Of a stretch of DNA of 64,000 nucleotides, positions 8,074 through 16,073 are shown piece by piece; positions within the stretch are counted from its first letter, which is position 1; every line of letters begins with the position of its first letter. Under the pieces are notes generated by a model that saw nothing but the letters and a program-made list of their open reading frames with translations, was not told the DNA's origin and made no database searches. The stretch is taken from positions 49,358-113,357 of the forward strand of contig CANFQA010000001.1 of NCBI GenBank assembly GCA_947449015.1, in the 5' to 3' direction. The DNA comes from Microthrixaceae bacterium (GTDB lineage Bacteria > Actinomycetota > Acidimicrobiia > Acidimicrobiales > Acidimicrobilacustridaceae). A program made the position numbers and the translations under genes.

Positions 8074-9336
8074 GTGACGCTTCCCCGATCACCAGACGCT
8101 GATCGTCGATCCGACTGGATCACCGGTCGCGCATCGCTTGATGCACTGGCGATTTTCGCGGTCATCACCATCTGTGTCTTCATCGCCGTGAACATCGGCG
8201 GTCACGGAAAACTCTCCTCGATCGCCAGTATCGACAGCGCTCCCTATACCGGTTCATCCATCTTTGGTTCCTGGTTCCGTTTCGATGGTCGCTGGTACGA
8301 CATCATCGCCAACCGCGGGTACTACTGGGCGGGTCCCGATGTGCAGTCGCCAGTGGCGTACTTCCCGGCGTACCCGATGGTGTTGCGCGTGCTGCACGAC
8401 ATCACGGGCGTTTCGGTCCGACTCCTCGGCTCGCTGGTGACCATTGCCTGTGGCGCCGCCACGAGCGTGTTGTTGCTGCGCTGGTGTCGCGATCGGGTGG
8501 ACGCCATCACTGCCCGGGCTGCTCTCATCACGCTGCTGGTGTACCCATACGCGTTCTATTTCATGGGCGCGGTGTACGCAGACGCCCTGTTTGCTGTGCT
8601 CGTCATCGGAGCTTTCCTGTTGCTCGATCACGACCATCCCATCTGGGCCGGTGTGCTCGGCGCGCTCGCGACAGCGACGCGACCCACCGGTATTGCTGTG
8701 GTCATCGGACTCGTCGCTGTCGTGCTCGCCAAACGCGAGGTCATCACCCGGGTCGCCGGCCGCACCGTGATCTCGCTGCGCAATCTGCGTCGAGGTGATT
8801 TCGGTGTCCTTCTCTCCTTGGGCGGACTGATCGCCTACATGACCTACCTCGGGGCACGTTTCTACGCGCCCCTCGCCTTCGAGGAGGTCCAGAAGGCACC
8901 GGGCTGGGATCAGGGCGGGGGACCCCGCACCTGGCTCAAGATCACCTGGTTCCAGCAGATCAAACACTTCCCCGGTTGGACCCTTTCTTGGATCCAACGT
9001 GGCGACGACGCCACGTTCCAGAAGGTGCAGTACGCCTCCACCGTCATCCTGCAAGGAGCGCTGATCCTCGGCTTCCTCCTGTTGGCCTGGCAGGTCTGGA
9101 AGCGACTGGGTTGGGGATACGGGCTCTACTCATTCGCCCTGCTCGCCATCCCTCTTGTTGGCACGAAGGACTTCCAGGGTGCCGGTCGGTACCTCATGGC
9201 TGCCTTCCCATGCTTCCTTGTGCTGGCCATGGTGCTTTCGCCACGACCAGTGCTGAGGTGGGCATGGTGGGGCCTCAGCGCAGCAATTCTGCTGCTCTGG
9301 GCGTTTGCCTTCGGCCGTGGCTACTACCTTGCATGA
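8074..9336 (+). CDS. PIG-V-like polytopic membrane mannosyltransferase
   Basis: A 420-residue integral membrane protein with roughly ten hydrophobic segments. The start is GTG (8074), just before the first usable N-terminus. After the first membrane segment comes an extracytoplasmic stretch with the GT-C hallmark RFDGRWYDIIANRGYYW, then VAYFPAYPMVLR and ATRPTG, the pattern of PIG-V/GPI-mannosyltransferase-like proteins in actinobacteria. Such enzymes use a polyprenyl-phosphate sugar donor outside the membrane. The next gene encodes a DPM1-like synthase and overlaps its stop by four bases, which fits donor synthesis coupled to use. The acceptor is unknown. Confidence 0.8.
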   Translation: MTLPRSPDADRRSDWITGRASLDALAIFAVITICVFIAVNIGGHGKLSSIASIDSAPYTGSSIFGSWFRFDGRWYDIIANRGYYWAGPDVQSPVAYFPAYPMVLRVLHDITGVSVRLLGSLVTIACGAATSVLLLRWCRDRVDAITARAALITLLVYPYAFYFMGAVYADALFAVLVIGAFLLLDHDHPIWAGVLGALATATRPTGIAVVIGLVAVVLAKREVITRVAGRTVISLRNLRRGDFGVLLSLGGLIAYMTYLGARFYAPLAFEEVQKAPGWDQGGGPRTWLKITWFQQIKHFPGWTLSWIQRGDDATFQKVQYASTVILQGALILGFLLLAWQVWKRLGWGYGLYSFALLAIPLVGTKDFQGAGRYLMAAFPCFLVLAMVLSPRPVLRWAWWGLSAAILLLWAFAFGRGYYLA

Positions 9337-10124
9337 CTGACATGTCGAACTTTGAGAGCCTGACGATCTTCTACCCGATGTGGAACGAGGAGGACACCAT
9401 CGAGCGCGCCGTCAAGGCGGCGTTCGAGGCCGGCGACGCGCTGATTGCCGAAGGTGAGATCTCCCGCTACGACGTCCTCATCATCAATGACGCTTCCACC
9501 GATCGCACGCCTGAGATTGCCGACGCCCTCGCTGCTTCCGACCAACGCGTGTCCGTCGTGCATCATCCGACCAACCGAAAGCTCGGTGGATCACTCAAGT
9601 CGGGTTTTGCCAACGCCACCGGCGAACTCATTCTCTACACCGATGCCGATCTCCCCTTCGATATGGCCGAGACCATCAAGGCCGTTCGGCTGCTGCGCAT
9701 TTATCAAGCCGACATTGTCAGCGCGTATCGATTCGATCGCACGGGCGAAGGCGCTCGGCGACTCGTCTACAGCTACGCCTACAACCACCTCATCCAAACC
9801 GTGTTCGGCCTGCGTCTGCGCGATATGAACTTTGCGTTCAAGCTCATGCGCCGATCGGTGTTCGAACACGTCGAGCTCAAGAGCGAAGGCTCCTTCATCG
9901 ACGTCGAGCTCCTTGCTCGTGCACAGAGGCTTGGGTTCAGCATCGTGCAGTTCGGGGTCGATTACTTCCCTCGCACTCGTGGCATCTCCACGCTCTCGTC
10001 CAACTCAGTCATCATGAAGATGCTGCGTGAGATGAGCGGATTGCGATCCGAGCTCAAGTCGCTCACTCCGCTTCCGGCTGAGGTGCTGCGCCCATGGGAG
10101 TTCGGCACCGGTTCGGATTCGTGA
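9333..10124 (+). CDS. GT2 glycosyltransferase, polyprenyl-phosphate mannose synthase-like
   Basis: A 263-residue GT-A enzyme. The start is placed at ATG 9333, overlapping the mannosyltransferase stop; the longer ORF in the track reads through that gene in another frame. Motifs are FYPMWNEEDTIERAV at the N-terminus, LIINDASTDRTPEIA, and the DXD-type YTDADLPFD. The late segment (RDMNFAFKLMRRSVF) is typical of DPM1-like synthases, which move a hexose onto a polyprenyl phosphate. There is no C-terminal membrane helix, so it is a soluble, DPM1-type form. It probably supplies donor lipid to the membrane enzyme encoded upstream. Confidence 0.85.
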   Translation: MTDMSNFESLTIFYPMWNEEDTIERAVKAAFEAGDALIAEGEISRYDVLIINDASTDRTPEIADALAASDQRVSVVHHPTNRKLGGSLKSGFANATGELILYTDADLPFDMAETIKAVRLLRIYQADIVSAYRFDRTGEGARRLVYSYAYNHLIQTVFGLRLRDMNFAFKLMRRSVFEHVELKSEGSFIDVELLARAQRLGFSIVQFGVDYFPRTRGISTLSSNSVIMKMLREMSGLRSELKSLTPLPAEVLRPWEFGTGSDS

Positions 10125-10146
10125 TCAAGCCTCCACCGGAGTCTCG

Positions 10147-10884
10147 GTGAAACCCCCGCGCACCCCGGCCGCTCATCGGGTTCTGACCCTGTGGGCCGAT
10201 GCTGGTCGGGCCGGTCGGTTCCACACCACCGCCCGATGGTGGTCGGCCCCCTTTGCCGAACTCGAACTCGAGGTGCCGCTCGCCGGCGACATCCTCGAGA
10301 TCGGGTGCGGCCATGGTGTGTTCACGAGCTATCTGGCGATCACGTCGCGGGCGCGTCGGGTGGTGGGTGTCGACATCGACGCCGACAAGATCCAGCGTGC
10401 CGAGCGTGCCTGCGCAGGTCTCGAACCGGACGAAGCAACCCTGCGATTTGAGACAATCCCATCGGGAACCGTGCCGCGCATCGATGGGGGATGGCGATCG
10501 ATCGTGTTCGCCGATGTGCTGTATTTGCTGGGCCGCGAACGTCGCGCGGCACTGCTGGCCGAATGCGTCGAGGCGCTCGCTCCCGGTGGCCTGCTGGTGA
10601 TCAAAGAGGTCGACACCACACCGTTGCTCAAGGCGAAGCTCACCTACCTCCAGGAACTGATTTCCACCAAGGTGTTGCGCATTACCGATGGACACACCCT
10701 CGAATTTGCCTCTTCCGAGGAACTCGCGGCGTTACTTGTTGATCTCGGACTGTCGGTCATGGCGAAACGTATTGACCATGGCTACCTGCATCCGCACTGT
10801 GTTGTGCTGGGGACCAAGCCGATGCGATCAGACCTGCGATCAGACCTGCGATCAGAAGAGACGACCGGCGACAGTTCCTTCTGA
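10147..10884 (+). CDS. Class I SAM-dependent methyltransferase
   Basis: A 245-residue Rossmann-fold methyltransferase beginning at GTG 10147. Motif I is ILEIGCGHGVFTSYLA, the acidic residue after strand 2 is in VVGVDIDADKIQRAE, and motif IV/V corresponds to IVFADVLYLLGRERR and ALAPGGLLVIKEVD. It follows the DPM1-like gene by 22 bases and probably shares its transcript. The C-terminus contains the tandem RSDLRSDLRSEE, produced by a 12-base DNA repeat, and overlaps the convergent metalloprotease gene by 33 bases. The methyl acceptor is unknown; context suggests a lipid or glycan. Confidence 0.85.
   Translation: MKPPRTPAAHRVLTLWADAGRAGRFHTTARWWSAPFAELELEVPLAGDILEIGCGHGVFTSYLAITSRARRVVGVDIDADKIQRAERACAGLEPDEATLRFETIPSGTVPRIDGGWRSIVFADVLYLLGRERRAALLAECVEALAPGGLLVIKEVDTTPLLKAKLTYLQELISTKVLRITDGHTLEFASSEELAALLVDLGLSVMAKRIDHGYLHPHCVVLGTKPMRSDLRSDLRSEETTGDSSF
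10824..10855. repeat. 12-base tandem repeat inside the methyltransferase C-terminus
   Basis: GCGATCAGACCT is repeated about 2.7 times (10824-10835, 10836-10847, partial to 10855). It encodes the RSDL repeats at the end of the methyltransferase and reaches into the convergent overlap with the YgjP-like gene. It looks like a recent in-frame slippage product. Confidence 0.85.
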
Positions 10885-11475
10885 AGGATTGATCAGGTCA
10901 TTGTCGAGTTCATCGACGACGACCGGTTCATTGCTGTTGCTGTCGTTGTCGCCATCACTGTCGTCGAGTGCTGATGGCGTGTCTTCTTCACCCGATGACT
11001 TGGCGATGAGGAACCCACGTGCCCGCTCGGCCAGTGGGTAGTTGTCAACCAAGGCGTGGAACGCAGGGGAGTGGTTGAACTCCACGAGATGGGCCAGTTC
11101 GTGCACGATGACGTAGTCGAGCACCCACGGTGGCCACGCCGCGAGGCGGTTCGAGAGCCGGATTGAGCCGGTACTGGGCGTACACGATCCCCACCGCGAT
11201 CGTTGTTCCGCCCACTGCACTGATGTGGGTTGCGGGAGTCCGAACCGTCGGGCGAGCCGACGCGCTCGTTCGTCAAGGTCGACCGCGTCAGCAAGATGTC
11301 GGCGTTCCAGACGTTCAACGAGCGTCGCAACGGTGGCGTCGAGTTCCTTCTTGGAGATCCGAGCAGGTGCCTGCACGCGAATCACACCATCAACAATGGT
11401 GGCTTGGACGGTTTTGCGTCGACGCGCGCTGTAGACGATCTCGATCGGCAGCGGCTGGCGTGGCGCGGGCTCCAC
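10852..11475 (-). CDS. YgjP-like zinc metalloprotease (M48/WLM-related)
   Basis: A 207-residue protein with the zinc signature HELAHLVEFNHSPAFH: two His and the catalytic Glu in HELAH, and the third His in NHSPAF. The N-terminal half (RRRKTVQATIVDGVIRVQAP, then WGSCTPSTGSIRLSNRL) is the conserved YgjP/DUF45 core. Most family members end soon after the zinc motif; this one carries an extra acidic, Ser-rich tail of about 40 residues. It is presumably cytoplasmic, since no signal peptide is seen. Gene ends overlap convergently with the methyltransferase, and the histidine phosphatase gene ends just upstream on the same strand, so the two could be cotranscribed. Confidence 0.85.
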   Translation of the reverse strand: MEPAPRQPLPIEIVYSARRRKTVQATIVDGVIRVQAPARISKKELDATVATLVERLERRHLADAVDLDERARRLARRFGLPQPTSVQWAEQRSRWGSCTPSTGSIRLSNRLAAWPPWVLDYVIVHELAHLVEFNHSPAFHALVDNYPLAERARGFLIAKSSGEEDTPSALDDSDGDNDSNSNEPVVVDELDNDLINPSEGTVAGRLF

Positions 11476-11481
11476 CGGCTC

Positions 11482-12072
11482 TCAGATCTGGTTCGGGATG
11501 GTGAGTTCGGCGTCGTCAACAAGGACGAGGCGTTCGCCGACCTCGAGATGTCCACCATGGTGGGTGACGCGTCGGGCGCCGAGATTGGGCATGCGCTCCC
11601 AGGGCAGACCGCAGTCACGCTCCAGCGCACCAACAACACCGCCGTGGGTGAGGATCAACAGTTCAGCGCCGCGGTAGTCGGCCTCGATGCGGTCGAGCGC
11701 ACCGCGGACCCGCGTCATCAGTGCCTCATGGCCCTCGTAGCCCGGGGGCCACTGGTCGTGGCCGAGATAGCCGGGCCACTGCTGTTCGATCTCTTCGCGG
11801 GTGAGCCCCTCCCATTCGCCGGCATCGCGCTCGGCGAGGTCGGCTTCGACGATCACCGGGCCCACACCAATCTGGACACTGATGATGTGTGCTGTCTCAA
11901 GAGCGCGGATGAGTGGTGAGGCGATAATCACGTCGACAGTGCCGATACGGGCCGCTGCATGCAGAGCCTGCTGACGACCGAGATCGGTCAGGTCGGGGTC
12001 GGCGCTTCCCTGCCACCTTCCGGTGGCATTCCATTCGGACTGTCCGTGCCGGACCAGCAACATGTGCGTCAC
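11482..12072 (-). CDS. Histidine phosphatase family protein
   Basis: A phosphoglycerate-mutase-like phosphatase. The catalytic RHGQSEWNATGRWQG lies at the extreme N-terminus, so I set the start at GTG 12072 (ATG 12063 is nearly equal); the extra 35 residues in the ORF track look non-coding. ADLAERDAGEWEGL carries the acid/base Glu and LILTHGGVVGAL the second His. The length of about 196 residues is normal for cofactor-independent members that dephosphorylate small metabolites. A phosphoglycerate-mutase-like gene also lies near mshA in mycobacteria (from memory). The substrate is not determined. Confidence 0.85.
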   Translation of the reverse strand: MTHMLLVRHGQSEWNATGRWQGSADPDLTDLGRQQALHAAARIGTVDVIIASPLIRALETAHIISVQIGVGPVIVEADLAERDAGEWEGLTREEIEQQWPGYLGHDQWPPGYEGHEALMTRVRGALDRIEADYRGAELLILTHGGVVGALERDCGLPWERMPNLGARRVTHHGGHLEVGERLVLVDDAELTIPNQI

Positions 12073-12210
12073 GGCGCCGACGGTACCGCGCCGCAGACCG
12101 GTACCGCGGCCACGTGCTGAAGACAGGTGCTGAAGACAGGTGCCCGTGCTGGGTGCTACGCGTTGCTCGTGACTCATGGCGGTGAACGCCTGAACCCCTA
12201 GTCTCTCGGG

Positions 12211-12453
12211 GTGGCCAACCTCCGACTCTTCGCCGCCGCCCGTGAGGCTGCCGGGAGAGGTCGCGACGTGATCGAGGGTGCCACTGTGGCCGAGGTCCTT
12301 GACGCCGCGGTCCTTCGCTACGGCGATACCTTCGGCGCGGTGCTGGCGAACTCGCGTGTGTGGTGCAACGGTGAACCCGCCGAACGCAGCGATCCGGTGA
12401 CCGATCGCGATGAGGTTGCGGTTCTCCCTCCGGTGTCGGGAGGCGAGTCATGA
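12211..12453 (+). CDS. MoaD/ThiS-like ubiquitin-fold protein with two residues after the GG
   Basis: An 80-residue beta-grasp protein starting at GTG. RLFAAAREAAGR at the N-terminus and VAVLPPVSGG at the C-terminus match small-subunit molybdopterin synthase. Canonical MoaD ends exactly in Gly-Gly, which is adenylated and thiocarboxylated; here the frame continues GGC-GAG-TCA-TGA, so Glu-Ser follows the diglycine. Such tails in sulfur-carrier relatives (for example QbsE) must be removed by a JAMM-type protease. Whether that happens here is inference. The stop overlaps the start of the next gene (ATGA). No other molybdopterin genes are in the window. Confidence 0.8.
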   Translation: MANLRLFAAAREAAGRGRDVIEGATVAEVLDAAVLRYGDTFGAVLANSRVWCNGEPAERSDPVTDRDEVAVLPPVSGGES

Positions 12454-13247
12454 GTCCGGCTTCCACGCAGGCGCCGTCGCGTATTGAACGGTTCGTGCTC
12501 ATGCCCCAGAGTCAAGGTCGCGAGGTCCGATTCGGAGTCGCTTGGTTCGGCGGGTTCGTCATCTGCGCGTTTGTCGGTCCACTGGCAATTGCTGTGCTGA
12601 TTGGTGCGCTCTGTTCGGTCGCCGCGCTGCAGTCGGTGATGTCATGGAAGCAGCAGCGCACCGAGGTTGATCGCCCGATTGCCGCAGTACTTCCCATTGC
12701 CGCTGCGCTCGCTTCACTAGTCGGCGTCGGCCTTGCCGGCCTCGTCCTGGCCTTCGGTACCGTGCTTGCCGTCGTTTTGGCCATGGGTGCACCCGGGCGT
12801 CGTGTTGGCGTCTTTGCTCGCGCCGGCATCACGATGCGCTGTTGCTTGCTCCCCGCGGTGGTCGCTATTTCGGTGGTTTCGATGGCCCGAACCAGTACCA
12901 GTGCGCTGTTGGTATTGCTCGTGCTCGTGAGCGTGTACGAGACCGGGAACCATCTGGTCGGAACTGATGCCGGGTCAATTTTCGAGGGACCGATCGCCGG
13001 TATCGCTGCAGTCCTCGTGGTCACTTTCACCGAAGCCACGTTCCAGTTCGGGCCATTCACCACACGTGCCGCCTGGCTGTTTGGTGGACTGGTTGCGGTG
13101 GCGGCACCGTTGGGGGCACCGCTTGCGGCTGCCATGGTGCCCCGTGCCGCCGACGCCGGGGCCGCACTGCGGCGACTCGACGTCTGGCTCCTGGTGGCCC
13201 CGCTGTGGTGCTGGTCGGTGTGGAACCTGCTCGGTCGAACCCACTGA
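12450..13247 (+). CDS. Polytopic membrane protein, distantly CdsA-like
   Basis: A 265-residue protein with about seven hydrophobic segments. The stretch VYETGNHLVGTDAGSIFEGP followed by IAG resembles the DTGAYFFG...EG.IGG region of phosphatidate cytidylyltransferase, and the end (ALRRLDVWLLVAPLW) resembles the terminal D-R-x-D region. The KD and HGG residues of the CdsA signature are not present, so catalytic activity is doubtful. It is translationally coupled to the MoaD-like gene and followed 59 bases later by mshA. I treat it as a membrane protein of unknown function; the CdsA relationship is a suggestion from motif spacing only. Confidence 0.55.
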   Translation: MSPASTQAPSRIERFVLMPQSQGREVRFGVAWFGGFVICAFVGPLAIAVLIGALCSVAALQSVMSWKQQRTEVDRPIAAVLPIAAALASLVGVGLAGLVLAFGTVLAVVLAMGAPGRRVGVFARAGITMRCCLLPAVVAISVVSMARTSTSALLVLLVLVSVYETGNHLVGTDAGSIFEGPIAGIAAVLVVTFTEATFQFGPFTTRAAWLFGGLVAVAAPLGAPLAAAMVPRAADAGAALRRLDVWLLVAPLWCWSVWNLLGRTH

Positions 13248-13306
13248 ACACCGAGAGCACCGAGAATGCACCGATTTTGCGCTGTGCGCCCTAGCGTGGG
13301 GGAGTC

Positions 13307-14524
13307 ATGAGATCGCTCGCAGTGCTCTCGTTGCACACTTCCCCCCTCGCTCAGCCCGGCACTGGTGACTCCGGGGGCATGAATGTGTACGTACGTGAAC
13401 TCGTTGGCGCGCTCGCCCAGGCTGGCGTGCGTACCGAGGTGTTCGTGCGCCGGTGGTCCGCCGATCTCCCCGACATCGTTGATGTCGAGCCCGGTTTCCG
13501 CGTGGTGCATATCGACGCTGGTGCGGTCGATCTGGCCAAAGAACAACTTCCCACCATTGTTGATGAGTTCGCCGATGGTGTCGCGGCCCATCTCGGGCGC
13601 AACCGAGACACCGATGCCATTCACGCCAATTACTGGTTGTCAGGTATGGCTGGACATCGCCTGAAGCACGAACTGTCGCTTCCTTTGGTCTCGACGTTCC
13701 ACACGCTTGCTCGCGTTAAGGCCGACACCGGTGATGATGAACCCGACGCCCGTGTTGCCGCCGAGACCTCGGTCATTGGCTGTTCTGACGCCATTCTTGC
13801 CAACTGCGCGGATGAGGTCACCCAGCTGGTCGAGCTCTATGGCGCCGACCCATCGCGAATCGAAATCGTGCCGCCCGGTGTCGATCACGCTTTTTTCTCT
13901 CCCGGCAATCGCGCTGGTGCTCGATCCGCGCTCGGCCTCGGTGATCATCCGGTGCTGCTGTTCGCCGGACGTATCCAACCGCTCAAGGGACTCACCGTTG
14001 CGGTCGCCGCGTTCGCTGAGCTCGCCGAATCCCATCCCGACGCGGTGCTGCTCGTTGTTGGCGGTCCCAGCGGTCTCGATGGTGAGCAGGAACTGCGCGC
14101 CGCCCGATCGTTAATCGAGGCCTGTGGTCTGGCCGACCGAGTCCGGTTCGTACCCCCGCAGCCTCACCACATGCTCTCCACCTTCTACCGAGCTGCAGAT
14201 GTTTGTGTGGTTCCCAGTCGTTCGGAGTCCTTCGGGCTTGTGGCGCTCGAGGCGGCGGCCTGTGGCACCCCGGTCGTGGCCGCTGCGGTCGGTGGCCTAC
14301 GAACGCTCGTTGATCACGGAAACACTGGATTCCTCATCGACTCGCGCGATCCAGCTGAGTACGCCGCTGCCATCGCCGAGTTGCTCGACAACCCGCAGCT
14401 TGCCGCGGCCATGTCCGCAGCCGCTGCCGAGAAGTCGCGGTATTTCACCTGGTCCACCACGGCTGCTCGACTTCGGCGTATCTACGCCGATCTGACATCA
14501 CGGGCACTGGTGACATGCGCATGA
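13307..14524 (+). CDS. mshA: D-inositol-3-phosphate glycosyltransferase (mycothiol biosynthesis)
   Basis: A 405-residue GT4 (GT-B) enzyme that joins GlcNAc from UDP-GlcNAc to 1L-myo-inositol-1-phosphate, the first committed step of mycothiol synthesis in the cytoplasm. The N-terminus reads LHTSPLAQPGTGDSGGMNVY, the MshA glycine-rich loop, followed by HANYWLSGMAGHRLK and STFHTLARVKAD. The donor-binding C-lobe has LFAGRIQPLKG, PSRSESFGLVALEAAACGTP and the E-x7-E arrangement. Length matches the family. The YbjN-family gene follows after 12 bases, the arrangement also found in mycobacteria. Mycothiol restricts the host to Actinobacteria. Confidence 0.96.
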   Translation: MRSLAVLSLHTSPLAQPGTGDSGGMNVYVRELVGALAQAGVRTEVFVRRWSADLPDIVDVEPGFRVVHIDAGAVDLAKEQLPTIVDEFADGVAAHLGRNRDTDAIHANYWLSGMAGHRLKHELSLPLVSTFHTLARVKADTGDDEPDARVAAETSVIGCSDAILANCADEVTQLVELYGADPSRIEIVPPGVDHAFFSPGNRAGARSALGLGDHPVLLFAGRIQPLKGLTVAVAAFAELAESHPDAVLLVVGGPSGLDGEQELRAARSLIEACGLADRVRFVPPQPHHMLSTFYRAADVCVVPSRSESFGLVALEAAACGTPVVAAAVGGLRTLVDHGNTGFLIDSRDPAEYAAAIAELLDNPQLAAAMSAAAAEKSRYFTWSTTAARLRRIYADLTSRALVTCA

Positions 14525-14536
14525 CCCAGGTTCGAC

Positions 14537-14998
14537 ATGGCTGACGAAATCGCGGATCGGCAACGTTTCTCCCAGGTCGAAACGCTCATTGCGACCTGGC
14601 TTGATGAGCAACTGCGTGACAACCCCACCATTGCCGCCGTCGAGCGTATTGATGAGGGCGACGTGCGCTGGTTCGCGCGGGTCAAAGGTGAATCCAAGGA
14701 TGTGTATTCCATCTGGTTCACACTCCGGCAGCGGTCGCTGCATTTTGAGACCTATGTGATGCCCGCACCCGAAGAGAACCACGCCGAATTTTACGAACAT
14801 CTCCTGCGCCGGAATCGCAAACTGCACGGCATGTCGTTCTGCATCGGTGACGAGGAGGCGGTATTCCTTTCCGGGGCGTTGCCGATTCATGCCATCGATG
14901 AGGGCGAACTCGATCGCATCCTCGGATCGTTCTACGCCTATGTCGAGCAATGCTTCCTTCCTGCACTTCGAATCGGGTTCGCTTCGCGTTTCGCTTGA
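14537..14998 (+). CDS. YbjN domain-containing protein
   Basis: A 153-residue protein of the YbjN/type III-chaperone-like family: an alpha/beta fold with VETLIATWLDEQ, FTLRQRSLHFETYVMP, HLLRRNRKLHGMSFCI, and a final helix ending in an aromatic/arginine-rich tail (YAYVEQCFLPALRIGF). Its biochemical function is not established. Its position directly after mshA is conserved in actinobacteria, including Mycobacterium, so it is probably cotranscribed. No signal peptide or membrane segment is seen. The following 250 bases have no convincing gene. Confidence 0.85.
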   Translation: MADEIADRQRFSQVETLIATWLDEQLRDNPTIAAVERIDEGDVRWFARVKGESKDVYSIWFTLRQRSLHFETYVMPAPEENHAEFYEHLLRRNRKLHGMSFCIGDEEAVFLSGALPIHAIDEGELDRILGSFYAYVEQCFLPALRIGFASRFA

Positions 14999-15159
14999 GA
15001 ACCGCGGTTCCCCTGGTCTCATGCAGCGCACTGTCTGACTCGTCGCTGTGATTTCCGACCCGGGTCATCTGGACCTTCATGGTCTGCAGTCTGGGTCCCA
15101 TGACCTTTCCGATTCCATGATCGGTGGCATGGCCATCAGCGATCCCTACCGTGCTCGGC

Positions 15160-15224
15160 GCTCGGGTGTCCTGAGGGACGGTAACCATCGGGGAAGTGGA
15201 GCTGGCTCCGACGGGCACCCGAGC
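15160..15224 (+). other. Nested inverted repeats upstream of proC (possible structured leader)
   Basis: GCTCGGGTG (15160-15168) pairs perfectly with CACCCGAGC (15216-15224). Inside are two smaller hairpins, GTCC-TGAG-GGAC (15168-15179) and GGAG-CTGG-CTCC (15198-15209), giving a multibranch shape ending 26 bases before the proC start. The rest of the 14999-15250 gap shows no ORF with coding character. I do not recognise a riboswitch class; a structured leader is a hypothesis. Confidence 0.3.
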
Positions 15225-15250
15225 AGGCGCCGGTTCGCTAGCGTCGCCCC

Positions 15251-16042
15251 ATGATTCGACTCGAAATCGTTGGTGGCGGTCGCATGGGTGAAGCGCTCCT
15301 CGGCGGCCTGCTCGCGTCGGGATGGGCTGCGCCGGCTGAAGTTGCCGTGGTTGAACGGCTTGCCGAGCGACGCGAGCAGCTCGGCGGGCTGTTCCCCGGG
15401 GTGGCTGTGCTCGCTGAACCAGTTGCCGCCGAAGGCGCGGTGATCGCGGTGAAGCCCAACGATGTGGCCGATACCTGTCGCACCCTCGCCGGTGTTGGCG
15501 TGCAGCGAGTGCTGTCGATCGCGGCCGGTGTCACCACTGCGGCGTTGACCGAAGCGCTGGGCGAGGGCATCGCGGTGGTTCGCTCCATGCCCAACACACC
15601 ATCGTTGGTGCGCACCGGAGCATCCGCCATCGCCGCCGGCGCGTCGGCCACCACTGCTGATCTTGATTGGGCTGCGTCGATCCTTGAAGAAGTCGGGATT
15701 GTCGTGCGGGTCGAAGAGCACGATCTCGACATCGTCACCGGACTGTCGGGATCAGGTCCGGCTTATGTGTTCCTGCTGGTTGAGAATCTCATCCTCGCCG
15801 GTGTCGCCGGTGGCCTTTCCCATGAGATGGCCGAGGTGCTGGCCACGCAGACCCTGTTGGGCGCTGCCACGTTGTTGCACAGCAGTGACGAGGATGCTGC
15901 AGCGCTGCGCGAGGCGGTCACCTCGCCCGGTGGCACCACCGCCGCCGGACTGCGGGTGCTTGCCGAAGCCGGCGTTCCCGCTGCCATCGTCGACGCGGTT
16001 CTTGCGGCTGCCGAACGCTCTCGTGAGCTCGGACGGGCCTGA
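15251..16042 (+). CDS. proC: Pyrroline-5-carboxylate reductase
   Basis: A 263-residue enzyme for the last step of proline synthesis, reducing 1-pyrroline-5-carboxylate with NAD(P)H in the cytoplasm. The Rossmann loop is IVGGGRMGEALLGGL at the N-terminus. AVKPNDVADTC, RSMPNTPSLVRTG and the C-terminal dimer/active-site region VTGLSGSGPAYVFLL and REAVTSPGGTTAAGL are diagnostic. Length is typical. It is preceded by a possible structured leader and followed after 31 bases by a SAM hydrolase gene. Confidence 0.95.
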   Translation: MIRLEIVGGGRMGEALLGGLLASGWAAPAEVAVVERLAERREQLGGLFPGVAVLAEPVAAEGAVIAVKPNDVADTCRTLAGVGVQRVLSIAAGVTTAALTEALGEGIAVVRSMPNTPSLVRTGASAIAAGASATTADLDWAASILEEVGIVVRVEEHDLDIVTGLSGSGPAYVFLLVENLILAGVAGGLSHEMAEVLATQTLLGAATLLHSSDEDAAALREAVTSPGGTTAAGLRVLAEAGVPAAIVDAVLAAAERSRELGRA

Positions 16043-16046
16043 GTCG

Positions 16047-16058
16047 CCGGTGCACCGG
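16047..16058. promoter_or_regulatory. Perfect 12-base palindrome between proC and the SAM hydrolase gene
   Basis: CCGGTGCACCGG lies in the 31-base gap, 16 bases before the downstream ATG. It is a perfect palindrome with no T run, so it could be an operator or chance in GC-rich DNA. Confidence 0.25.
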
Positions 16059-16073
16059 TAGCCTTCGCCTCCC

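Noticed and set aside
12512-13624. 370-residue minus ORF
   Set aside because: Antisense to the CdsA-like membrane gene and mshA; Thr/Ala/Arg-rich composition typical of a shadow.
15160-15224. ZTP (pfl) riboswitch
   Set aside because: One stretch (GTAACCATCGGGGAAG) recalls the motif, but the conserved 3' CCGCCTGGGCA element is missing and the downstream gene does not fit.
15048-15254. 68-residue plus ORF before proC
   Set aside because: No ribosome site, no domain, overlaps the proC start and covers the inverted-repeat structure; third positions are not coding-like.
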